Positions 41,407 to 49,776 of a stretch of DNA of 64,000 nucleotides are shown here, one piece after another. The position numbers and the translations under genes are program-made. The first letter of the stretch is position 1. Every line of letters begins with the position of its first letter. This stretch comes from Labilibaculum sp. (GTDB lineage Bacteria; Bacteroidota; Bacteroidia; Bacteroidales; Marinifilaceae). Below the pieces are notes generated by a model. It had not been told where the DNA came from. It searched no databases and saw only the letters and a program-made list of their open reading frames with translations. The stretch spans positions 62,001 through 126,000 of the forward strand of contig JAEINT010000018.1 of assembly GCA_016342745.1 (NCBI GenBank). The letters run 5' to 3'.

Positions 41407-42744
41407 TTGAAAAATAGAATCGTCATATTAGGAGCAGGAGAAAGTGGGGTTGGCGCAGCTGTATTGGCTAAGTCAAAGGGCTTTGATGTGTTTGTTTCAG
41501 ACTTAGGAGAAATAAGTCCTAAGTACAAAGAAGCGCTTAATCGATATCAACTAAAGTTTGAGGAAAAGAAGCATACCGAGGAATTGATTTTATCAGCTGA
41601 TGAAGTTGTTAAAAGTCCGGGGATTTCTGATACAGCTCCATTAATTTTAAAGTTGAAAGAGAAAAAAATAGCTGTGATTTCGGAAATTGAATTCGCAGGA
41701 AGGTATTCCGATGCGAAAATGATTTGTATTACAGGAAGCAATGGCAAAACAACTACAACTATGTTGCTGCATCACATGCTAAAAAAAGCAGGTTTAAATG
41801 TTGGTTTAGCAGGAAATGTAGGGGAAAGTTTAGCCTGGCAAGTGGCAGAACAAAATTACACCCATTATGTGATTGAATTGAGCAGTTTTCAGCTAGATGG
41901 GATGTATGATTTTAGAGCCAATATTGCCATTTTATTAAACATTACGCCAGATCATTTAGATCGGTACGATTATAAAATGGAAAACTATATCAATTCAAAA
42001 TTTAGAATTTTGCAAAATATGAAATCCGAGGATTCATTTGTTTTTTGCACTGATGACGAAATCATTAGAACTGAATTGTTGAATTGTGATACTCTCGCTC
42101 AATTATTACCATTTTCGGTTCAGGAAGAAAAGGAAATGTGTGGATGGATTGAGAACGAACTTTTAAAAATTCAATACAACGAAAATTTATTTTCAATGGA
42201 TAAAAAAGATTTGTCTTTACACGGAATTCATAATGTTTATAACTCACTAGCTTCTGGGATTGCAGGCAACGTTCTACAGATCAGAAAAGAAGTTATTCGT
42301 GAAAGCTTAAGTGATTTTCAAGGTGTCGATCATCGTCTAGAAAAGGTTGTGCGTGTTAGGGGAATTCAATTTATTAATGATTCAAAGGCGACAAACATTA
42401 ACGCAACTTGGTATGCGTTGGAGAGTATGGAAGAGCCAATTGTTTGGATTGTTGGTGGTGTAGATAAAGGAAATGATTACGCTATATTGGCTGATTTGGT
42501 TTGTGAAAAAGTGAGTGGTATTGTGTGTTTGGGAGTTGATAACTCTAAAATACATGCCGCTTTTGATGGAAAGGTCAATACAATCGTAGATGCTAGTTCG
42601 ATGAAAGAGGCGGTAAGTCAGGCTTATCAAATAGCAAAAAAAGAAGAAATCGTTTTGTTATCTCCAGCTTGTGCAAGTTTCGATTTGTTCAAGAATTATG
42701 AAGATCGCGGAAATCAGTTCAAAGAAGAAGTACGAAATTTATAA
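41407..42744 (+). CDS. murD: UDP-MurNAc-L-alanine:D-glutamate ligase
   Basis: MurD, 445 residues, adds D-glutamate to UDP-MurNAc-L-alanine. Signatures are the N-terminal RIVILGAGESGVGAA Rossmann motif (about 3-17), ITGSNGKTTTTMLLHHML (ATP-binding, about 110-127) and SPACASFDLFKNYEDRG near the C-terminus. The start codon is TTG at 41407, the only one that gives the usual N-terminus. It is an odd choice in this cluster and lies two bases from the end of the upstream IVS-like insert, so the insertion may have removed a better start. Translation strength may therefore be reduced. Confidence 0.94.
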   Translation: MKNRIVILGAGESGVGAAVLAKSKGFDVFVSDLGEISPKYKEALNRYQLKFEEKKHTEELILSADEVVKSPGISDTAPLILKLKEKKIAVISEIEFAGRYSDAKMICITGSNGKTTTTMLLHHMLKKAGLNVGLAGNVGESLAWQVAEQNYTHYVIELSSFQLDGMYDFRANIAILLNITPDHLDRYDYKMENYINSKFRILQNMKSEDSFVFCTDDEIIRTELLNCDTLAQLLPFSVQEEKEMCGWIENELLKIQYNENLFSMDKKDLSLHGIHNVYNSLASGIAGNVLQIRKEVIRESLSDFQGVDHRLEKVVRVRGIQFINDSKATNINATWYALESMEEPIVWIVGGVDKGNDYAILADLVCEKVSGIVCLGVDNSKIHAAFDGKVNTIVDASSMKEAVSQAYQIAKKEEIVLLSPACASFDLFKNYEDRGNQFKEEVRNL

Positions 42745-42753
42745 ATACTTGAG

Positions 42754-43938
42754 ATGGGGAAGTTGTTAAAGAATTTAAGCTTAAGGGGAGATAAGGTGAT
42801 TTGGGTCATCATCTTCTTTTTATCGATGATTTCTTTGCTGGTTGTGTATAGCTCGACCGGAACGCTTGCCTATAAGGTAAAAGGTGGTAATACCTCTTAC
42901 TTTTTTATCAAGCAATTGATATTATTAGGTGGTTGTTACATGATCATGTATGTGGTTCACCGGATACATTTTAAGGTTTACTCGAGTTCGGCAAACTTGG
43001 TGTTGATCGTCTCCATTGGTTTGCTCATACTGGCCAAATTTGTAGGGACGAATTTGAACGATGCATCCAGATGGATTACCATTCCTGGGATTGGCTTTAA
43101 TTTTCAGCCCTCGGAACTCGCAAAGTTGGCCTTAATACTTCATGTTTCCAGGACTTTGTCGCGATTTCAATCCGAAGATTCCTGTAAAAAAGAAGCTTTT
43201 CTGCATATAATTATACCCGTAGGAATTGTCTGTTTTCTAATTTTTCTAGATGACTTTTCAACTTCGGTACTGCTTGGAGGAGTTTGTTATTTGCTAATGT
43301 TTATTGGTAGAGTAGCTAAAAAGTATTTGCTTGGATCGGTAGGAGTTGTATTGGGATTGGTAATTATGCTAATTGTTATGGCGCCACTATTGCCAAGTAT
43401 TGGTCGTGTGCAGACCGTAAGAAGTCGAATTGTTAACTTTTTCGATAAAGATGAAACCAATGTAAATAATAGTCAGAATTATCAGGTAGAACAGGCTAAA
43501 ATTGCAGTTGTATCTGGCGGTGTTTTTGGTAAAGGTCCGGGAAATAGTAGCCAGAGAAACTTTTTGCCTCACCCTTATTCCGATTTTATTTACGCTATTA
43601 TATTAGAAGAAATGGGATGGATTGGAGGTTTTGTAATCTTGATCTTTTACCTCTTTCTTATGTATCGGGCCGGCTTGATTGTTCGGAAATGCAATCGGAC
43701 ATTTCCAGCACTATTGGTAATAGGCCTTGCATTAAGTATCGTTTTTCAGGCGCTAACAAACATGGCTGTGTCTGTAAATTTAATTCCGGTAACAGGACAA
43801 CCTCTTCCTTTAGTTAGTATGGGAGGAACATCTTTAATATTTACGAGTGCTGCATTTGGTATGATATTGAGTGTTAGCAATTGGGTAAATGAGGAAGAGA
43901 AACTGAATGAACAAAAATTGAATGAAGGAGAAAATTAA
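42754..43938 (+). CDS. ftsW: SEDS peptidoglycan polymerase FtsW
   Basis: FtsW, 394 residues, a multi-spanning SEDS glycosyltransferase that polymerises septal glycan with FtsI. About nine to ten hydrophobic helices are visible. Family marks are FQPSELAKLALILHVSRTL (about 110-128), the loop with GPGNSSQRNFLPHPYSDFIYAIILEE (part, about 251-276; the catalytic Asp is in this SDF segment) and PLPLVSMGGTSLI near the end. Position in dcw between murD and murG separates it from RodA. It overlaps murG by 17 bases. Confidence 0.93.
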   Translation: MGKLLKNLSLRGDKVIWVIIFFLSMISLLVVYSSTGTLAYKVKGGNTSYFFIKQLILLGGCYMIMYVVHRIHFKVYSSSANLVLIVSIGLLILAKFVGTNLNDASRWITIPGIGFNFQPSELAKLALILHVSRTLSRFQSEDSCKKEAFLHIIIPVGIVCFLIFLDDFSTSVLLGGVCYLLMFIGRVAKKYLLGSVGVVLGLVIMLIVMAPLLPSIGRVQTVRSRIVNFFDKDETNVNNSQNYQVEQAKIAVVSGGVFGKGPGNSSQRNFLPHPYSDFIYAIILEEMGWIGGFVILIFYLFLMYRAGLIVRKCNRTFPALLVIGLALSIVFQALTNMAVSVNLIPVTGQPLPLVSMGGTSLIFTSAAFGMILSVSNWVNEEEKLNEQKLNEGEN

Positions 43939-45022
43939 AATAATCGTAAGTGGTGGTGGTACTGGCGGACATATTTTTCCTGCCATTTCAATTGCAAATG
44001 CTTTAAAACAAAAGCATAGCGATTGTGAAATCCTATTTGTAGGAGCTGAAGGAAAAATGGAAATGGAAAAAGTTCCAGCTGCAGGTTATGATATTATAGG
44101 ATTACCAATTCGCGGATTGCAAAGGAGTTTTTCGAAAGAGAATTTAAAATTCTTTTCTCGCTTGCTTCGTAGCATCTGGAAAGCAAAAGCGGTAGTAAAA
44201 GGATTTCGACCAGATGCTGTAGTTGGCGTAGGTGGATATGCAAGTGGACCTCTTTTACATGCAGCGGCTAAATTGGGAGTGCCAACGCTTATTCAAGAGC
44301 AAAATTCTTATGCTGGAATTACCAATAAACTCTTGGCCAAAAAGGCTAAGAAGATATGTGTTGCTTACGAAGGTATGGAACGGTTCTTTCCAGCAAATAA
44401 AATACTATTAACAGGAAATCCTGTAAGAAAAGATTTACTTGATATCTCTTCTAAAAAACAAGAAGCGGTAGCGTATTTCGACTTAGATCCAGCAAAGAAA
44501 ACAATTCTAATTGTGGGAGGAAGTTTGGGTGCAAGAACAATTAACAACAGTGTTCTTAAGTCACTTAAAGCTCTGTCAGATTCGGATGTTCAGGTAATCT
44601 GGCAAACAGGAAAATTTTACATTGAAAAAGTTCGAGAAGAATTAAGCAATTGGGATATTCCATGCTTGAAAGTATCCGATTTTTTAAGTCGTATGGATTT
44701 GGCTTATGCTGCCGCGGATATGGTTATATCAAGAGCGGGTGCAGGTACAATTTCTGAACTTTGCCTGGTCGAGAAAGCATGTATTTTAGTACCTTCTCCT
44801 AATGTTTCTGAAGATCATCAAACCAAAAATGCAATGGCATTGGTAAATAAAAATGCCGCTGTAATGGTTAAGGATATTGAAGCAGAGGACAAGTTGATAG
44901 GTACAGCTTTGGAATTGATTAAGGATGAAGAAAAATTAGCTCTTTTGTCAGAAAACTGCAAGGCTTTAGCTAAGCCAAACGCAGCAGATGAAATTGCAGA
45001 ACAAATAATTGCATTAATATAG
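43922..45022 (+). CDS. murG: UDP-GlcNAc:lipid I GlcNAc transferase
   Basis: MurG, 366 residues, turns lipid I into lipid II at the inner face of the membrane. The N-terminal GGTGGHIFPAISIA motif (about 11-24) and the SRAGAGTISELCLV motif (about 268-281) with the following P-S-P-N-V-S-E-D-H-Q segment are standard. It starts inside the end of ftsW (17-base overlap) and ends 3 bases before murC, so translation is closely coupled. Confidence 0.96.
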   Translation: MKEKIKIIVSGGGTGGHIFPAISIANALKQKHSDCEILFVGAEGKMEMEKVPAAGYDIIGLPIRGLQRSFSKENLKFFSRLLRSIWKAKAVVKGFRPDAVVGVGGYASGPLLHAAAKLGVPTLIQEQNSYAGITNKLLAKKAKKICVAYEGMERFFPANKILLTGNPVRKDLLDISSKKQEAVAYFDLDPAKKTILIVGGSLGARTINNSVLKSLKALSDSDVQVIWQTGKFYIEKVREELSNWDIPCLKVSDFLSRMDLAYAAADMVISRAGAGTISELCLVEKACILVPSPNVSEDHQTKNAMALVNKNAAVMVKDIEAEDKLIGTALELIKDEEKLALLSENCKALAKPNAADEIAEQIIALI

Positions 45023-45025
45023 ATT

Positions 45026-46399
45026 ATGCGGATTGAGGATTTTAAAAATATTTATTTTATAGGCATCGGTGGAATCGGAATGAGTGCTATTGCTCGATAT
45101 TTTCATTCCATTGGCAAGAATGTGTTTGGTTACGATCGAACACCGACTCAACTCACCGCAGAATTAATAAAAGAAGGAATTGGAATTACGTTCGACGAAG
45201 AGCTTAATCAAATTCCTGAGCCATACAAAGCAAATGAAAAAACGCTAGTCGTTTATACTCCTGCTATACCTTCTAGTCATGCGCAATTGAAATTTTTTCA
45301 AGCAAATGATTTTGTGATTAAAAAACGTTCTGAAGTTTTAGGCTTGCTTTCCGATCATTTAAATGGAATAGGAATAGCAGGAACGCATGGAAAAACTACG
45401 GTTTCCACTATTACATCACATATTTTTAAAACATCATCTCTTGGCTGTAATGCTTTTTTAGGTGGTATTTCGCGTAATTATCAATCTAATTTGTTGCTTT
45501 CAAAAAATAGCCCTTGGGTTATTTTAGAGGCTGATGAATTCGATCGTTCATTTTTACAATTGCATCCACAAATTGCGGTAATAACTTCGATGGACGCAGA
45601 TCATTTGGATATTTATGGCGATAAAAATGAGTTGGAAAAAAGTTTTCAGGAGTTTGTTTCTCAAATCAAAAAAGGAGGAAGTTTAGTTCATAAAAAGGGC
45701 TTGATTCTTAAAACGAATGACATATCAACTTACTCTTATTCTTTAAAAGAGGAGGCTGATTTTTATGTGAAAAACATGAAGTTGGTTGAAGGATTTTATC
45801 AATTTGATTTAATTCATCCAAGTGGGGTTCTTCAAAATTTAAAGTTTTCTTATCCAGGTAAGATAAATGTAGAAAATGCAGTAGCGGCAACAAGTGTGGC
45901 TCTGCTTTGCGGAGTGAAAGAAGAAGAAATTCGAATAGCGCTGGCTTCTTTTGAAGGTGTGCGCAGAAGGTTCGACTATCATATCAGAAAAGAGAATTTG
46001 GTTTTTATTGATGATTATGCACATCATCCTAAGGAGCTTTTGGAAAGTATTTCGTCAGTAAGAGAATTGTATCCTGATAAAAAAATAACAGGAGTTTTTC
46101 AACCTCATTTGTATACGCGAACAAGAGATTTTGCAGAGGGTTTTGCAGATAGTTTAAATCTTCTGGATGAGGTGATTTTGTTGGATATTTATCCGGCTAG
46201 GGAATTGCCTATCGAAGGCGTTACTTCTGAGATTATTTTTAAAAATTTGAAAGTGCCTTCTAAATTGTGCAAGAAAGAGGAATTGATAGAAGTACTTAAG
46301 GAAATAGAACTTGAAGTTTTACTAACTTTAGGAGCAGGTGATATTGATAAATTAGTAGAGCCAGTGAAAAACCTATTGAGTGAAAGAATAAAATGCTGA
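45026..46399 (+). CDS. murC: UDP-MurNAc:L-alanine ligase
   Basis: MurC, 457 residues, adds L-alanine to UDP-MurNAc, the first step of stem-peptide assembly. Seen are the N-terminal FIGIGGIGMSAIARYFHS (about 11-28), the ATP loop AGTHGKTTVSTI (about 116-127) and FIDDYAHHPKEL (about 326-337). It overlaps ftsQ by 7 bases. Length and order are normal. Confidence 0.96.
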   Translation: MRIEDFKNIYFIGIGGIGMSAIARYFHSIGKNVFGYDRTPTQLTAELIKEGIGITFDEELNQIPEPYKANEKTLVVYTPAIPSSHAQLKFFQANDFVIKKRSEVLGLLSDHLNGIGIAGTHGKTTVSTITSHIFKTSSLGCNAFLGGISRNYQSNLLLSKNSPWVILEADEFDRSFLQLHPQIAVITSMDADHLDIYGDKNELEKSFQEFVSQIKKGGSLVHKKGLILKTNDISTYSYSLKEEADFYVKNMKLVEGFYQFDLIHPSGVLQNLKFSYPGKINVENAVAATSVALLCGVKEEEIRIALASFEGVRRRFDYHIRKENLVFIDDYAHHPKELLESISSVRELYPDKKITGVFQPHLYTRTRDFAEGFADSLNLLDEVILLDIYPARELPIEGVTSEIIFKNLKVPSKLCKKEELIEVLKEIELEVLLTLGAGDIDKLVEPVKNLLSERIKC

Positions 46400-47121
46400 A
46401 GAAAGTAGCGAACATATTGGTTTGGGTATTCTTTTTTGGATATTTAATTGTGGTTTTTTCTTTTGCGAACAGCAAAAATGAGAAGCTTAGTTTTGCGGGC
46501 ACTACAGTTAACGTTGTAGATAGCATAACAAGGGGGTTTGTGAATAATTCTGATGTTGAAAGAATTATAAAAAAGGAATATCCCTCTTTAGAAGGATTGC
46601 CAATTGCCGATATTAACAAGGAGGTATTGGAAGAGCTGATTGATAAAATTCCCTACGTGAAAAAATCGGAGGTTTACAATTCTCTTTCGGGAAAATTGAT
46701 TGTTGAAATTAAGCAACGCAATCCAATTGTTAGGATACTTCAAGGTAATGGGTATTATATTGACGAAGAAGGAGAGAAAATGCCTTTGTCGAGGAACTAT
46801 ACATCAAGGGTTTTAGTTGTTTCAGGGGCAGTAAATGATAAGTTGATAAAAGAAGAGCTGTTCGACTTGGTGAAATTTATTACAAATGATGAATTTTGGA
46901 AGTCGCAAATAACGCAGATACATGTTAGTAGGAATAAAGAGTATATATTGATTCCACGCGTTGGTGCACATAAAATTGAATTAGGGAGTATAGAAAATTA
47001 TCATCGGAAATTTCAAAAGTTGGGTGCTTTGTATTCTGAAGGTTTTTCAAAAAAAGGCTGGAATGCATACAAAACGATCAACTTGAAGTATAAGGATCAG
47101 GTAGTTTGCACAAAAAAGTAA
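46393..47121 (+). CDS. ftsQ: Cell division protein FtsQ
   Basis: FtsQ, 242 residues, a bitopic inner-membrane division protein. One membrane helix lies near residues 5-25, then a POTRA domain (about 45-115: YPSLEGLPIADINKEVLEELIDKIPYVKKSEVYN in short, followed by GKLIVEIKQRNPIVRI) and a C-terminal domain. It links FtsL-type proteins to the rest of the divisome. It starts inside the end of murC and ends 4 bases before ftsA. The sequence is divergent from E. coli, as usual in this phylum, but position and POTRA fold fit. Confidence 0.9.
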   Translation: MLKKVANILVWVFFFGYLIVVFSFANSKNEKLSFAGTTVNVVDSITRGFVNNSDVERIIKKEYPSLEGLPIADINKEVLEELIDKIPYVKKSEVYNSLSGKLIVEIKQRNPIVRILQGNGYYIDEEGEKMPLSRNYTSRVLVVSGAVNDKLIKEELFDLVKFITNDEFWKSQITQIHVSRNKEYILIPRVGAHKIELGSIENYHRKFQKLGALYSEGFSKKGWNAYKTINLKYKDQVVCTKK

Positions 47122-47125
47122 TAGA

Positions 47126-48388
47126 ATGACGGGTAGAAATAAGATAATAGCAGCTATCGATATTGGCACAACAAAAATTGTTGCCATTCTGGGAGAGAAA
47201 AACTCCGAGGGGAAATTGCGCATTCTTGGAATGGAGAAGACCGTTTCGAAAGGTGTGAAACGAGGAGTTATACACAGTATTGAAGATACAATAGAAGCAA
47301 TTCGAGAAGTTGTTGAGAAATTGATGGCAAAATCAAATAAAGACATCTCTCGCGTGTATGTTGGCATAGCAGGCCAACATATCAGAAGTATCAAAAACAG
47401 ACAATTTAAATACATTCAGAATGGAATTGGTGAAATTACCAAGGCGGATGTAGACGAAATATTAAATGAAAATTTGAGAATTCCGATTGAGGTCGGAGAA
47501 CAAATATTGCATGTAATTCCACAAGATTTTGTTGTGGATAAAGAGGCAGGTATTCGAAATCCAGTTGGAATGGCTGGAAGAAGATTAGATGGTAACTTTA
47601 ACATTATCATTGGGCGAACTGCATCTGCACGTAATATTGAAAAATGTGTGAAAGAAGTTGGGCTCGAGATTGAAGAACTTGTTTTGGAACCTTTGGCTTC
47701 TTCGCTTGCAGTGCTTACCGAAGAGGAAAAAGAAGCTGGTGTTGTTTTGGTAGATATTGGAGGAGGTACTACAGATATTACTGTCTATTTCGATGGTATA
47801 TTAAGACATACAGCGGTAATTCCATTTGGGGGAGACATTGTAACTCGTGATATTAAAGAAGGTTGTTCTGTTCTCATTAAGCAAGCCGAAGCTCTAAAAA
47901 TTCAGTTTGGTGAAGCTGTGGCTGATATGGCTGCCGAAGAAAAGGTAGTTACCATACCAAGTGTTGGAGGATGGGATCCTAAAGAGATTTCTTTTAAAAC
48001 ATTAGCTCAAATCATTCAATGTAGAATGGAGGAGATTATTGATAGTGTGAAATTTCAGATTGAGATAACTGGCTTACATGATAAAATTGGAGCTGGAATA
48101 GTTTTAACTGGAGGTGGTGCCTTATTGAAAAATCTTGACTTGTTAACGCAAGAACAAACTGGACTTGATGTTCGAGTTGGATATCCAGGTACTTCTGATA
48201 AGATCGAATTGGAAGAAGCTTTGGATTTACCAATCTTTTCAACAGGAATCGGATTGTTGTTGCAGGGAATGAACAAGCCTGATCAAGAGACTCAAAATCG
48301 GAATTCAGACAAAGGGAATAAACCAAAAAAGAAAGGTTTACAGCGGTTTTTTGGTGCTTTGTTTGATACTGATGATATGAAAATGTAA
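47126..48388 (+). CDS. ftsA: Cell division protein FtsA
   Basis: FtsA, 420 residues, an actin-like ATPase that attaches the FtsZ ring to the membrane. IAAIDIGTTKIVAILGEKN (about 7-25) and VVLVDIGGGTTDITVYFDG (about 206-224) are the phosphate-binding loops, with the SHS2-like 1C domain between them. The C-terminus, after a Lys/Pro-rich linker, is GLQRFFGALFDTDD, an amphipathic membrane-targeting helix. The 1B subdomain carries the TGLHDK...GGGALL motif. ftsZ1 starts 34 bases later. This C-terminal helix matters because the same pattern recurs at the end of FtsZ1. Confidence 0.95.
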   Translation: MTGRNKIIAAIDIGTTKIVAILGEKNSEGKLRILGMEKTVSKGVKRGVIHSIEDTIEAIREVVEKLMAKSNKDISRVYVGIAGQHIRSIKNRQFKYIQNGIGEITKADVDEILNENLRIPIEVGEQILHVIPQDFVVDKEAGIRNPVGMAGRRLDGNFNIIIGRTASARNIEKCVKEVGLEIEELVLEPLASSLAVLTEEEKEAGVVLVDIGGGTTDITVYFDGILRHTAVIPFGGDIVTRDIKEGCSVLIKQAEALKIQFGEAVADMAAEEKVVTIPSVGGWDPKEISFKTLAQIIQCRMEEIIDSVKFQIEITGLHDKIGAGIVLTGGGALLKNLDLLTQEQTGLDVRVGYPGTSDKIELEEALDLPIFSTGIGLLLQGMNKPDQETQNRNSDKGNKPKKKGLQRFFGALFDTDDMKM

Positions 48389-48422
48389 ATAGAATATTTG
48401 TAACCCTAATACTTGTGAGATC

Positions 48423-49733
48423 ATGGTTGACGAATTGTTACCGGTTGATTTTGAACCTAAAGAGAAATCTATAATTAAAGTGATTGGTGTTGGTGGCGGT
48501 GGAAGTAACGCTGTTAACCACATGTTAAAAGGAGGAATCACAGGGGTTGATTTTGTAATTTGTAATACCGATGCACAAGCATTGGAAAATAGTCAGGTAC
48601 CTATTAAAGTGCAACTTGGTAGATCACTTACCGAAGGCAGAGGAGCTGGGAATAAACCAGAACGTGGAAGGGAATCTGCAAAGGAAAGCATCGAAGAAAT
48701 AAACAGGGTTTTAAGCCAAAAAACCAAAATGATATTTGTTACTGCAGGTATGGGAGGTGGAACTGGTACTGGTGCCGCTCCAATTATTGCAGAAGCAGCA
48801 AGACAACAAGGTGTATTAACAGTTGGCATTGTAACCATTCCATTTCGATTTGAAGGCAAACGGAGAATTGAGCAGGCGATGGAAGGAATTGCAAATCTGG
48901 AGAAACATGTTGATGCACTTTTGATCATTAATAACGAAAAGTTAAGGATGATGTATGGCGATTTAAAATTATCGGATGCCTTTGCAAAGGCTGATGATGT
49001 TTTATCGATTGCAGCTAAAAGTATCGCAGAAATTATTACAGTTCACGGCTATGTAAACGTCGATTTTGCCGATGTTGAAACTGTGATGCGTGATAGTGGA
49101 GTAGCCGTTATGGGTTCTGCATCTGCCTCTGGAGAAGACAGAGCAATTCGTGCAATCGAAGAAGCTCTTACATCACCACTATTGAATAGCAATAACATCT
49201 GCGGAGCTCGAAATATTCTATTGAATATTATATCGGGAAAAGAAGAGGTTACAATGCAAGAAGTTAGTCTAATTACCGAGTACGTTCATGATGTAGTAGG
49301 TGATGAGGTGAGCATTATATGGGGAAATGGGAATAGCGATCAGTTGGATGATGAGTTAGGTGTGACCATAATTGCAACTGGCTTCTCTGAAAATCCAATT
49401 CCTGATTTGAATATAGAACCAAGAAAATCAGTTCGTGACGCAGCTCCTAAATTGGAATTAATTATCGAGAATCCGGCTGAGTCGGAGGAAATTGCAGCAG
49501 CAAAAAGACGAGAAGAAAAGCAGCGTCGGGAAGAATTGATGCGAAGACGTTCAGAGGAAGCGCGTAGCGAGGTGGTTGAAGAACAGGAAGTGAAAAGAGA
49601 AGCTCCTGTTCAAAAAAAGGAACCTGTTGAGGTCGAAGAAACACCAGAAGAGGAGCACAAGAAAGGTGGATTAGACAATTGGTTTATAGGTAAGTTTACA
49701 CAGATTTTTGATAATGATGATACTTCTATGTAG
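48423..49733 (+). CDS. ftsZ1: FtsZ paralog 1 with C-terminal amphipathic helix
   Basis: A tubulin-like GTPase of 436 residues. The GTP-binding GGGTGTG signature is at 111-117, and the T7 loop NVDFADVETVM at 212-222 keeps both catalytic aspartates (Asp214, Asp217), so it should polymerise and hydrolyse GTP. It aligns with FtsZ2 without gaps through about residue 320. The tail differs. A linker of about 70 residues (about 340-412) is dense in Glu/Arg/Lys and may form a coiled coil. The last 22 residues, with L417, W420, F421, I422, F425, I428 and F429 on one face, form a likely amphipathic helix resembling the end of FtsA. The canonical FtsA-binding peptide is missing. It lies between ftsA and the ordinary-looking ftsZ, so it appears to be the added copy. 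Role unproven; a membrane-binding FtsZ is the leading idea. Confidence 0.93.
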   Translation: MVDELLPVDFEPKEKSIIKVIGVGGGGSNAVNHMLKGGITGVDFVICNTDAQALENSQVPIKVQLGRSLTEGRGAGNKPERGRESAKESIEEINRVLSQKTKMIFVTAGMGGGTGTGAAPIIAEAARQQGVLTVGIVTIPFRFEGKRRIEQAMEGIANLEKHVDALLIINNEKLRMMYGDLKLSDAFAKADDVLSIAAKSIAEIITVHGYVNVDFADVETVMRDSGVAVMGSASASGEDRAIRAIEEALTSPLLNSNNICGARNILLNIISGKEEVTMQEVSLITEYVHDVVGDEVSIIWGNGNSDQLDDELGVTIIATGFSENPIPDLNIEPRKSVRDAAPKLELIIENPAESEEIAAAKRREEKQRREELMRRRSEEARSEVVEEQEVKREAPVQKKEPVEVEETPEEEHKKGGLDNWFIGKFTQIFDNDDTSM

Positions 49734-49776
49734 TGTCGAGTTGTTGAATATTTTGATCTGTATAATATAAGAAGAA

